This document shows positions 1-6,055 of a stretch of 7,574 bases of DNA, piece by piece. Within the stretch, counting starts at the first letter, position 1. The number at the start of each line of letters is the position of its first letter. Position numbers and translations under genes: made by a program. This DNA is from MGIIb-O2 sp002494975 (GTDB lineage: Archaea; Thermoplasmatota; Poseidoniia; Poseidoniales; Thalassarchaeaceae): the NCBI GenBank assembly GCA_028355015.1, contig JAOMRN010000015.1, positions 1 through 7,574 of the forward strand, written 5' to 3'. Under the pieces are notes generated by a model. That model saw nothing but the letters and a program-made list of their open reading frames with translations, was not told the DNA's origin and made no database searches.

Positions 1-87
1 CTCTACGTTAGCAGACAATCTATGCGTATCATAGCACCAATGATGATTTTGATCATGATGACTTCTACACTTTCCGGATGTACTAGT
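1..87 (+). repeat. Leader plus signal-peptide module, copy 1
   Basis: These 87 bases are 21 nt of 5' flank plus the first 22 codons. They align without gaps to the reverse complement of 3802-3888, with about 76 of 87 identical by eye. The first 32 nt from the ATG are identical. Identity stops right after the lipobox Cys-Thr-Ser codons, and the mature proteins are unrelated. The repeat may extend left beyond the window. Confidence 0.85.
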
Positions 88-1206
88 GATGAGGATGAAA
101 ACATAATCGACATTGGAATAATTTCTCCTTTGGAAGGTGATTGGGGCGAGGGAGAAATACAAGTTTCGATAGCTACAAAAATGACTAAATCAGAGGCTAT
201 CGAAATTTGGATTAATAATAATTATTATTCTACTGAGGAGTTAGGAGTAATCAAAGATTTCAATATCGACAGTTCTCTTTTTTCTTATGGTTCTTCAGCA
301 CCTGTTAACTTAAATATAGAATTAAGACATCAAAATGAAAGTATTTCAGAAGTAAATATTACGGCACTATTCCCTCAGCAAATGACATCATGGTCATCAG
401 AAGATATTCAACCAGAATTCGATCTAAATGGAGAATTATTATTCAAATCAAGTAGAGGACTAGAATCGGGAATGTATGAAATTTATCATTTCAATCCAGG
501 TATTACTATACCTAGTAAAATATCTACAGGACAAGAGTATCACGGATATCCTGGGCCCTCTCCTGATGGGACGCACGCAGTCTTTAATTCACGTGTCGTT
601 AATGATGCAGGAGATAATCAGATGGAAATATTCACTGTGAATATATCGACTGGAGAGACTGTTAGATTAACAGACAACTCCGCATTTGACGATTCTGGAC
701 GTTGGAGTCCCGATGGTTCAGAGATAATCTTTTACTCCAATAGAGACGGCACTATGGATCTATGGAAGGTATCTGTAAATGAATCAGGCTATCCATTAGG
801 TGATCCTGTGAAAGTTTTACAGAGTGATGCAAGAGAACATTGTGGACGTTGGTCTTTTGATGGCGAATATATCGTCTATGAAAGCGATAAGACTGGCATT
901 AATCATCTTTGGATGATAACTTCTGATGGACTTAATGAAACACAACTTACGTTTGATGACAACCAAAATGGTTACCCTGCGTGGCACCCTAATGGCGATT
1001 ATATTGTTTACAATAAGCAAACATCTACCAGTTCTAATTTACATATACTTTCTTTATTAGATGGTGAAACAAAAAGACTGACTATGCACCATATGGGTAT
1101 TGATGCTCATCCAACATGGTCTGCAGACGGGAAATATATTGCTTTCCATTCTGATCGTGCAGGGAATTTTGATATATGGATTGTAGAAATTCCATTAACG
1201 ATATAA
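22..1206 (+). CDS. Lipoprotein with six-bladed TolB/PD40-type beta-propeller
   Basis: The 394-aa product is a predicted surface lipoprotein. Residues 1-20 form a signal peptide (MRIIAPMM..., hydrophobic core IMM) ending in lipobox LSGC, with Cys20 as lipidation site. Residues about 30-115 are beta-rich with no family I recognise. Residues about 131-392 carry six PD40/WD40-like strand units built on the W-x-x-D/N-G-x-x-I/V-x-F/Y pattern: DLNGELLF (134), PSPDGTHAVF (179), WSPDGSEIIFYSNRDG (228), WSFDGEYIVYESDKTG (277), WHPNGDYIVY (321) and WSADGKYIAFHSDRAG (366). This matches the TolB C-terminal propeller class, which usually binds proteins or ligands and is not catalytic by itself. A role in surface binding or as scaffold of an exo-enzyme system is inference. 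There is no peptidase domain, so it is not a TolB-like peptidase such as DPP/tricorn. The start is well fixed because the signal peptide begins at this ATG. The leader and signal-peptide DNA is nearly identical to that of the cyclophilin lipoprotein at 3867. Confidence 0.9.
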   Translation: MRIIAPMMILIMMTSTLSGCTSDEDENIIDIGIISPLEGDWGEGEIQVSIATKMTKSEAIEIWINNNYYSTEELGVIKDFNIDSSLFSYGSSAPVNLNIELRHQNESISEVNITALFPQQMTSWSSEDIQPEFDLNGELLFKSSRGLESGMYEIYHFNPGITIPSKISTGQEYHGYPGPSPDGTHAVFNSRVVNDAGDNQMEIFTVNISTGETVRLTDNSAFDDSGRWSPDGSEIIFYSNRDGTMDLWKVSVNESGYPLGDPVKVLQSDAREHCGRWSFDGEYIVYESDKTGINHLWMITSDGLNETQLTFDDNQNGYPAWHPNGDYIVYNKQTSTSSNLHILSLLDGETKRLTMHHMGIDAHPTWSADGKYIAFHSDRAGNFDIWIVEIPLTI

Positions 1207-1264
1207 TCATACATTCAACCATTCATTTGCAACGCATTCTTCCGCTCGTATCTAATCTCATGGG

Positions 1265-1388
1265 TAGCCTCTGAAAGAGCAGACTGCAAACCCATTAATT
1301 CAGTAATTGCTAACTCATGGGTCTATGCAGAAACCCATTGATTAGACTGTTAATTGATTATACTGAGCTCTGTTTCTCCAATTGAACG
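1265..1388 (+). repeat. 124-bp intergenic repeat, copy A
   Basis: This aligns without gaps to 4005-4128 at about 85% (roughly 19 mismatches counted by eye). It runs from TAGCCTCTGAAAG to a TTG-containing right edge. It contains a near-palindromic core at 1317-1338, a CTGCA/TGCAG inverted pair (1284-1288 with 1326-1330) and an AT-rich TATA-like stretch near 1349-1363. Similarity falls away outside both edges. It precedes the alpha/beta-hydrolase gene, while copy B precedes an unrelated membrane protein. Confidence 0.85.
1317..1338. promoter_or_regulatory. 22-bp palindromic core ATGGGT-N10-ACCCAT, copy A
   Basis: Perfect 6-bp half sites flank a 10-bp spacer that contains TGCAGAA. The same spacing recurs at 4057-4078 (right half degenerate) and at 3933-3954 on the other strand (one half-site mismatch). 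It could be a DNA-binding site for a dimeric regulator or the stem of an RNA hairpin. Which one is not decidable here. Confidence 0.5.
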
Positions 1389-1441
1389 TAGGCAATGATA
1401 TCCCAATTGCTTCCACAATACTTCCAGAAGTGTTAGCGAGG

Positions 1442-1450
1442 AAATATATA
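1442..1450 (+). promoter_or_regulatory. TATA-like box for the alpha/beta-hydrolase gene
   Basis: AAATATATA is centred about 26 nt upstream of the ATG at 1472. That is the spacing expected for a leaderless archaeal transcript starting at or next to the ATG. It is the main reason for preferring 1472 over the longer TTG-initiated frame from 1382. Confidence 0.55.
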
Positions 1451-1471
1451 CTTCATCGCATTGTTAGGTAC

Positions 1472-2698
1472 ATGACCAATAAAACCGCACCTGCCGTGCT
1501 CATCGCATTGCTGTTTGTTGGAGCCTCGATTATTGCTCTTCAGCACAACGATGAGGCACAAACGACTCAAGATGAAATGGAGTCTAACGATTTGCCTCCA
1601 ATTCCTCTAGTTAAACGTACCACACAAGGAATTCAAGCCTCAGACGATATTCGGATTGAACTTCAAAATGACACCTATGTGGATCTTGAATTCTATCGTA
1701 ACTCTGATTATGAATGCGGACTTAGCGGTATATACTCCTTCATGGTGATGAATCCAATCAACAGTGAATTTGGAGCAGAAGCTCCACTATGGGTATATTT
1801 GCATGGTGGAGGTTCAGGTTATTGGGATGAAAATGGAACCTATTACGCTGTAGGAGTTCAGAACCAAGACACATGGAACCATGAAGAGACGTCCGAAGAT
1901 CTCCTCGAGGTTGTTACAAATCGTATTGATAACATCAGTGGGGTAATGGAAGATAACACGTTGTCTCGACGCATTATTGAGGGTTATAGGCTACTTGTGG
2001 TCTCCATGTGCGACCACGACCAATACCTCGGTATGGGAACACCGATTCCAAATCATCCGTCGAACTCTAATACTGAAGTGAACGGTTTGCAAGCGACCAT
2101 GTCAGCAATTGATTATACTGTGACGAATTATCCTACAACTCATGTGTTCGTTCACGGGACAAGTGCAGGTTCCGTTGGAGCCTATGCTGTTGGTATGAGT
2201 TACGCGGCCGAAGGAATTGGCCTGAACGGTGTCATTTCCGATTCAATCCTTCATTCACGAGGCCTTGTGATTCAAAATTTATTTGCTGGAACACCGGGTT
2301 TCCCTCAACAAGATGGGTACGAGACATCAGGCGTTGATGCGAAAGTTGGTGTTTGGAGAGACAGTGAAAAAATGCTATTCCCACAGCATAGAATTGCTGC
2401 TGGCTTTGACATGACACCAATCCTCCAAATTGGCGGTATGATTGATACTCAGTGTGCAGGTGATAAAACAGCAATTTCCGAAGCTGTTGAGGAAGGTTTT
2501 TCCAATAATTGTGAGTGGATGGCTCAACCAATGAAAGACATCATTGATACACTACCTGACAGTCCACATGGATTGGCACAAATGAAGGGAGAAGGTCATG
2601 TTCCAACTATCAAACCAGGGGCCTCACACGACATAGTCGATACCTTCATAGTAGCATCAATTCAATATTCAAATAATTACCCATTTATAGCCCGATGA
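1472..2698 (+). CDS. Secreted alpha/beta-hydrolase fold protein (putative esterase)
   Basis: From ATG 1472 the product is 408 aa. Residues about 7-23 (VLIALLFVGASIIAL) are a signal peptide or N-terminal anchor with no lipobox, followed by an acidic linker. Visible hydrolase landmarks are LWVYLHGGGSGYW (HGGG at 111-114, oxyanion-hole type) and HVFVHGTSAGSVGAY with nucleophile elbow G-T-S-A-G (Ser231). Candidate acid Asp325 is in GGMIDTQC and candidate base His376 in GEGHVPTI. This is consistent with a serine esterase, perhaps of the pectinacetylesterase/NOTUM-like or feruloyl/PHB-depolymerase-like group; the subfamily and substrate cannot be assigned. Extracellular degradation of an acetylated or polymeric substrate is inference. 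The reading frame is open back to a TTG at 1382, but that would put 30 charged or polar residues before the signal peptide and would start inside the 124-bp repeat. It is convergent with the cyclophilin gene, 77 bases away. Confidence 0.82.
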   Translation: MTNKTAPAVLIALLFVGASIIALQHNDEAQTTQDEMESNDLPPIPLVKRTTQGIQASDDIRIELQNDTYVDLEFYRNSDYECGLSGIYSFMVMNPINSEFGAEAPLWVYLHGGGSGYWDENGTYYAVGVQNQDTWNHEETSEDLLEVVTNRIDNISGVMEDNTLSRRIIEGYRLLVVSMCDHDQYLGMGTPIPNHPSNSNTEVNGLQATMSAIDYTVTNYPTTHVFVHGTSAGSVGAYAVGMSYAAEGIGLNGVISDSILHSRGLVIQNLFAGTPGFPQQDGYETSGVDAKVGVWRDSEKMLFPQHRIAAGFDMTPILQIGGMIDTQCAGDKTAISEAVEEGFSNNCEWMAQPMKDIIDTLPDSPHGLAQMKGEGHVPTIKPGASHDIVDTFIVASIQYSNNYPFIAR

Positions 2699-2775
2699 TT
2701 CGTATTACACCATAGGCTACCCATGCAATCGTATGTGAGTCAGAGGGTTATCAATGGGTTACAAATAGATATTAG
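2699..2775. other. Convergent intergenic spacer with weak inverted repeat
   Basis: These 77 bases separate two convergent stop codons. ACCCAT (2719-2724) and ATGGGT (2754-2759) could pair across about 29 bases, which makes a weak bidirectional terminator possible. No T-run clearly follows, so I do not call a terminator. Confidence 0.3.
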
Positions 2776-3867
2776 TTAGTCTATGGTAATACTTTCGACA
2801 ATAACATCGTATGTTGGCTTATCATTATTATTTATATCCACTTCACTAATATCTGTAATCGAATCAAGACCATTAGTAACGTATCCAAATACCGTATGGA
2901 CTCCATCGAGATGACTAGGGTTACTATCACTTGGAACAATAAAGAATTGACTACCTCCAGTATTTGGTGAAGAAGTTTTTGCCATTGAAAGAGCGCCAGA
3001 TGTATGAGTCAATCCATTATCAGCTTCATCTGGGATTGTCCAATCACTCATACTACAGTCATTTTCTATTCCACCACTCTGACCATTGCAATAACCATAC
3101 CAATTTGCTGCATATCCACCATAGCCATTAAGGCCTTCAATGTCGCCACCCTGGATCATAAAGTTATCGATGATTCTATGGAAAATTGTAGAATTATAAT
3201 TTCCGTTTTCGATATGTGTCAGGAAACTATCAATATGGTTTGGAGCATCATTATTGTATAATTCTATATTGATTACAGACGTGGTTCTTGCATTCTCATC
3301 CATCCCATTAGGGACATATGAAATTTCCATTGTAATATTTATGTTACCTTCAGGATTGAGATTTTCGTCTGATAAATTGTCATCAATGTAATAATTCACC
3401 CCTGAAACATTATGGATTCTGTAAATCACAGTCCATTCGATAATTGTGTATTCAGTATCTCTATCATAATCATAACAAATATAATCTTGGAAATTAACAC
3501 ATAATGAATAATTTCCTCCGAAAATTGGCGATCGGCTATTATCAAGATAGTTCACAACATATCCTTCTTCAGAGACGATAATTCCATCCCACGACGCATA
3601 ACTATCTTGATTATCACTGACACGATGCAGTGCTAATCTTGCACTACCAACCTCTAACCATTGTTCGTCAGAAAGAGTAATTTGCCATTGATAGCTTGAA
3701 TTACCACGATCATTTATCCACTCGGGTTCTTGCATTTCATCTATGAATTCAAGAATTGAATCAACATCTCCTTCTTCAAATTCATTTACTCCATCTGTTT
3801 GACTAGTACAACCTGCTAGGGAAGAGGTCATCATTATCAAAATCATCATTGGTGCTATGATACGCAT
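2776..3867 (-). CDS. Lipoprotein with C-terminal cyclophilin-type peptidyl-prolyl isomerase domain
   Basis: The 363-aa product has a signal peptide with lipobox LAGC (Cys20), so it acts outside the cytoplasmic membrane. Residues about 50-170 are a beta-rich region I do not recognise, with Cys123 and Cys131. Residues about 176-362 are a cyclophilin domain: IELYNNDAPNHIDSF, then FHRIIDNFMIQGGD (catalytic Arg231, Phe236, Gln239), GALSMAKTSSPNTGGSQFFI and LDGVHTVFGYV (His324). The usual Trp before LDG is His319, as often in prokaryotic forms with low cyclosporin affinity. Between GGD (240-242) and IPDE (278-281) there is an expanded Gly/Tyr-rich loop with Cys260 and Cys271. The expected activity is cis-trans isomerisation of Xaa-Pro bonds, probably for folding exported proteins. 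The start is supported by the signal peptide and by a TATA-like box about 26 nt upstream, giving a likely leaderless mRNA. Confidence 0.92.
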   Translation of the reverse strand: MRIIAPMMILIMMTSSLAGCTSQTDGVNEFEEGDVDSILEFIDEMQEPEWINDRGNSSYQWQITLSDEQWLEVGSARLALHRVSDNQDSYASWDGIIVSEEGYVVNYLDNSRSPIFGGNYSLCVNFQDYICYDYDRDTEYTIIEWTVIYRIHNVSGVNYYIDDNLSDENLNPEGNINITMEISYVPNGMDENARTTSVINIELYNNDAPNHIDSFLTHIENGNYNSTIFHRIIDNFMIQGGDIEGLNGYGGYAANWYGYCNGQSGGIENDCSMSDWTIPDEADNGLTHTSGALSMAKTSSPNTGGSQFFIVPSDSNPSHLDGVHTVFGYVTNGLDSITDISEVDINNNDKPTYDVIVESITID

Positions 3868-3888
3868 AGAATGTCTGCTGACGTGGAG
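3802..3888 (-). repeat. Leader plus signal-peptide module, copy 2
   Basis: This is the inverted partner of bases 1-87. It encodes the leader and the signal peptide plus lipobox of the cyclophilin lipoprotein. Most differences cluster in codons 14-20; the leader differs at 3 of 21 positions. It lies about 3.8 kb from copy 1 in opposite orientation. Confidence 0.85.
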
Positions 3889-3897
3889 TATTATGAA
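3889..3897 (-). promoter_or_regulatory. TATA-like box for the cyclophilin lipoprotein
   Basis: On the minus strand this reads TTCATAATA, centred about 26 nt upstream of the ATG at 3867. No Shine-Dalgarno is seen, which suggests a leaderless transcript. Confidence 0.5.
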
Positions 3898-3932
3898 TCT
3901 AAGTACGGATTAAACGTTTTATGAGTAAATCG

Positions 3933-3954
3933 ATGGGTTTCTGCTTAAGCCCAT
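3933..3954 (-). promoter_or_regulatory. 22-bp palindromic core, third copy (upstream of cyclophilin gene)
   Basis: Read on the minus strand this is ATGGGC, then TTAAGCAGAA, then ACCCAT, so 22 bases with the same internal AGCAGAA as copies A and B. It lies 65 bases upstream of the minus-strand ATG at 3867 and has the same orientation relative to its gene as copies A and B. Flanking similarity is limited to a few bases (GATT/GATTT after the core). Confidence 0.5.
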
Positions 3955-3989
3955 TGATATGTTTTGACTGAATATATCGGCTATCTATG

Positions 3990-4021
3990 GGCCCTTTCAA
4001 TGCCTAGCCTCTGAAAGGGCC
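3990..4021. other. Perfect 10-bp inverted repeat (hairpin) in divergent intergenic region
   Basis: GGCCCTTTCA (3990-3999) pairs perfectly with TGAAAGGGCC (4012-4021) around a 12-nt loop. Both neighbouring genes point away from it, so it is not an intrinsic terminator of either. The right arm belongs to repeat copy B. Copy A has TGAAAGAGCA there and lacks a matching left arm. Confidence 0.6.
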
Positions 4022-4128
4022 GACTGCTAACGCATTAATTCAGTAATTTCTAACTCATGGGTCTTAGCAGAAACCCTCTGATTTGTCTGTTAATCGATTA
4101 AACTATGCTCTGATACTCTAATTGAGCG
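4005..4128 (+). repeat. 124-bp intergenic repeat, copy B
   Basis: This is the same-orientation partner of 1265-1388 at a constant offset of 2740 bases, with no indels. The inverted pair is preserved with a compensatory swap: CTGCT with AGCAG, extendable to CTGCTAA (4024-4030) with TTAGCAG (4064-4070). The right half of the 22-bp core (4057-4078) has decayed to ACCCTC. Its left edge forms one arm of the hairpin at 3990-4021. Confidence 0.85.
4057..4078. promoter_or_regulatory. 22-bp core, copy B, degenerate right half
   Basis: The left half ATGGGT and internal AGCAGAA are kept and the right half reads ACCCTC instead of ACCCAT. It lies inside the 4005-4128 repeat. Confidence 0.4.
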
Positions 4129-4193
4129 CTACCGATATTGGCGTCGTGGAAAACTTCATGTATAGTTGTGGAAATGCAATTACAGAGATACCT

Positions 4194-5078
4194 ATGCCAT
4201 TTCGAAAAACGGAAAACCAATTGAAAGATTACATATTCATTCTATTCCTTGTTGTAGGGATCCCATACATCATAGGACAAGTAATCTACGAACAATGGGG
4301 GGGTGTTGGTTGTTTAGCTCCCTTGGTAGGATGCGGGGCACTCTTCGGATTATTGGCGCTGGTCTCAACCTTCAAAGAGGATAATGGTGATACGAAAATC
4401 TCGTTCGAACCCCCGGCTAGAGATGAGAAAAGCCATGAAATGGCTGTGTCGATGGTGCGACAAATGGTTGGGAAACAAATCCGTCTTGTTTCTGTTCACT
4501 GGTCTGACTCAGAGAGAGACGAATACCTCTACACGCCGGATATAGAGCATTCCGATAAAAGGAGAAGGGTTGGTTCATGGATGGACGAACCAACAAAAGA
4601 CATCCTTTCCAAGTCGCGATACATGGTTGAGCCTGTTAAGGGGGAGGAACATCAAATCCGTCTTGCCTCCGTTCACTGGTCCAACTTAGAGAGATACGAA
4701 TACCTCTACTCACCAGACATAGATTACAGCCTCAACAGCAAAGAAATGAGAGAGGTGGCTTCATGGATGGACGAACCAACAGAAGACATCCTCTCCAAGT
4801 CGCGATACATGGTTGAGCCTGTTCCGGGGCAGGAAGATGAAATCCGTTTCGTCTCCGTTCACTGGTCTGACCCAGAGAGATACGAATACCTCTACACATC
4901 GAGACAATTCACGAACACGAAGAGGAGAGATATTCATTCTTGGAAGGGCGAACCAACGAATGATATTCTCTCCAAGTCCCGCTACAGAGTAGAATTCGTG
5001 CATTCTTCCAAGGAAGAGGAAACGGAAGAAGAAAATTGGTGGGAGACCGAATCAGTCCCTAGCCACGAATTGGAGTAA
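4194..5078 (+). CDS. Two-TM membrane protein with three tandem ~60-aa repeats, unknown function
   Basis: I do not recognise a family. From ATG 4194 the product is 294 aa. Residues about 13-32 (DYIFILFLVVGIPYIIGQVI) and 39-59 (GCLAPLVGCGALFGLLAL) are membrane segments, so the rest is a soluble tail. That tail holds three tandem repeats at 4476-4652, 4653-4838 and about 4839-5006. Each begins IRLVSVHWSDxERYEYLY, has a variable middle of differing length, and closes with SWMDEPTxDILSKSRYMVEPV. The C-terminus is acidic (EEETEEEN). The repeat-containing tail suggests a binding module, but no enzyme motif is visible. The start is uncertain: the frame is open to a TTG at 4122 inside repeat copy B, and ATG 4161 is also possible. 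I chose 4194 because it gives a short charged N-terminus directly before the first membrane segment. The next gene follows 31 bases downstream. Confidence 0.75.
   Translation: MPFRKTENQLKDYIFILFLVVGIPYIIGQVIYEQWGGVGCLAPLVGCGALFGLLALVSTFKEDNGDTKISFEPPARDEKSHEMAVSMVRQMVGKQIRLVSVHWSDSERDEYLYTPDIEHSDKRRRVGSWMDEPTKDILSKSRYMVEPVKGEEHQIRLASVHWSNLERYEYLYSPDIDYSLNSKEMREVASWMDEPTEDILSKSRYMVEPVPGQEDEIRFVSVHWSDPERYEYLYTSRQFTNTKRRDIHSWKGEPTNDILSKSRYRVEFVHSSKEEETEEENWWETESVPSHELE
4476..5006 (+). repeat. Three in-frame tandem coding repeats (~177-186 bp each)
   Basis: Units start at the codons for Q/E-I-R at 4476, 4653 and 4839. The 3' halves of units 1 and 2 (4575-4637 and 4761-4823) differ at only 2 of 63 bases by eye. 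The unit centres differ in length and sequence, and unit 3 is more diverged in its second half. This pattern indicates recent duplication or gene conversion between units 1 and 2. Confidence 0.9.
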
Positions 5079-5082
5079 TATT

Positions 5083-5095
5083 GATATAGTATTTT
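5083..5095 (+). promoter_or_regulatory. TATA-like box for the 5110 membrane-protein gene
   Basis: GATATAGTATTTT lies immediately after the preceding stop codon, centred about 22 nt before the ATG at 5110. No Shine-Dalgarno is visible, so this gene may have its own leaderless promoter even though the upstream gap is only 31 bases. Confidence 0.45.
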
Positions 5096-5109
5096 GTTAA
5101 TTAGTTATC

Positions 5110-6027
5110 ATGTCTTGGTGGGAAGGTATCGATTATAAGCCCGAGAAATATGAGATAAATAAAGCCATTAAAAAAGAGAAAAAACAGACTGGAGACAAAG
5201 TATACGGAAATTGGGAGCCTTATGAGGAGATACAGCCCTTTATTCAATTGAAGGTGTTCATTGTTCTCTATATCGGATTCCTGAGTTGGGTGATGTACAA
5301 TCACCTTGTAGGTAATTGGCCAGATGTTGATGTTTTCTCACTAGTATTTTTTGCAGCAATTGTCGGAGTTCCAATCTACCATATCGCGGCACCATTATGG
5401 CTGGTTCAACCAGGATACTCTCATCCTGGAGCGGTATATCTAGAGTGCCCAGGATGTGGCCACAAAGGCAAGCCCGGTCAAGATGCCAAAGGATATGCAG
5501 AAAACTTCTTCCTATTCCTTTGGGATCGTGTAATGCCAGCGAAATGTCCAAAATGTCAACTCGAATTTGAAATCGCCAATATGTCTCAGTTCTGGTGGCC
5601 ATATGTTGACGAACCCCACTCTGGAAAGAAGTACGGTGACTCCTCAAAAATTCGTGTCAAGCCGAAAGTTCCGTTCCGCTTTGGCAGTTTCATCCTGATG
5701 AAGAAAGAAGGTTTCTCATCATCCCATTACGAGCTAATAAAGGTCGTCCCAGCAACAGCAATTCTCCTCGCTGTGCCATGGTATTTTGGTTTTCTTGACT
5801 TGATTTCCTTGGTGTTATTTGTCACAGTTTGTTTCTATCTCTTCGTATGGCAACATGAAATTTTCCAAGGTTTCCGCGAAGGTGTGATAAAGCAACTCAA
5901 GGAGATGGGAATACTTCGCAAGAATTACGTCATGAGATGGTGGGAGGAATTTATTATCAATTTCATTTTCATGTTAATTACAATCCCTTTGTTATGGGTT
6001 GTAGGAAATATTGATATTGTTTGGTAA
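5110..6027 (+). CDS. Multi-pass membrane protein with CxxC-CxxC zinc-ribbon-like loop, unknown function
   Basis: The 305-aa product has a Lys-rich N-terminal cytoplasmic-looking stretch (residues 18-30). Membrane segments lie at about 48-67 and 76-98, a long hydrophobic stretch at about 212-247 could hold one or two, and another is at about 283-302. Between the second and third lies a hydrophilic domain with CPGCGHKG (Cys113, Cys116) and CPKC (Cys146, Cys149). Two CxxC knuckles separated by 29 residues fit a structural zinc ribbon. The domain is rich in Trp and Phe (SQFWWPYV). No family is recognised. A zinc-stabilised protein-protein or nucleic-acid contact on a membrane anchor is inference, and which side of the membrane the ribbon faces is unknown. 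The ATG at 5110 is preceded by a TATA-like box and is the first in frame. The next gene begins 28 bases after the stop, suggesting co-transcription. Confidence 0.78.
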   Translation: MSWWEGIDYKPEKYEINKAIKKEKKQTGDKVYGNWEPYEEIQPFIQLKVFIVLYIGFLSWVMYNHLVGNWPDVDVFSLVFFAAIVGVPIYHIAAPLWLVQPGYSHPGAVYLECPGCGHKGKPGQDAKGYAENFFLFLWDRVMPAKCPKCQLEFEIANMSQFWWPYVDEPHSGKKYGDSSKIRVKPKVPFRFGSFILMKKEGFSSSHYELIKVVPATAILLAVPWYFGFLDLISLVLFVTVCFYLFVWQHEIFQGFREGVIKQLKEMGILRKNYVMRWWEEFIINFIFMLITIPLLWVVGNIDIVW

Positions 6028-6041
6028 ATTTTAAAAAAAAT

Positions 6042-6050
6042 AAGGAAGGA
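6042..6050 (+). promoter_or_regulatory. Shine-Dalgarno-like site before the DUF3592-like gene
   Basis: AAGGAAGGA sits 5 nt before ATG 6056. It is the clearest ribosome-binding site in the window and favours ATG 6056 over the out-of-frame ATG at 6052. Its presence fits translation from a longer, operon-internal mRNA, unlike the leaderless starts elsewhere. Confidence 0.55.
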
Positions 6051-6055
6051 TATGA

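Noticed and set aside
1265..1340. tRNA-like look of the repeat (GAGCAGACTGCAAACCC resembles a tRNA anticodon-arm region)
   Set aside because: No T-loop GGTTCGAAT-type sequence, no acceptor pairing and no CCA end. The divergence between copies does not follow a cloverleaf.
2232..2531. 99-codon minus-strand frame inside the esterase gene
   Set aside because: Shadow of the hydrolase reading frame, which carries the HGGG and GTSAG motifs. It has no start context of its own.
2719..2759. Bidirectional terminator between convergent genes
   Set aside because: The stem would be only 6 bp with a loop of about 29 bases and no convincing T-run, so the call is too weak.
1265..4128. Insertion-sequence ends or a CRISPR-like array
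   Set aside because: Only two full copies 2.7 kb apart with ordinary genes between them, no transposase in the window and no regular repeat-spacer series.
5258..5647. 129-codon minus-strand frame inside the zinc-ribbon membrane protein gene
   Set aside because: No promoter, no recognisable domain, and fully contained in a plus-strand gene with clear membrane segments and CxxC motifs.
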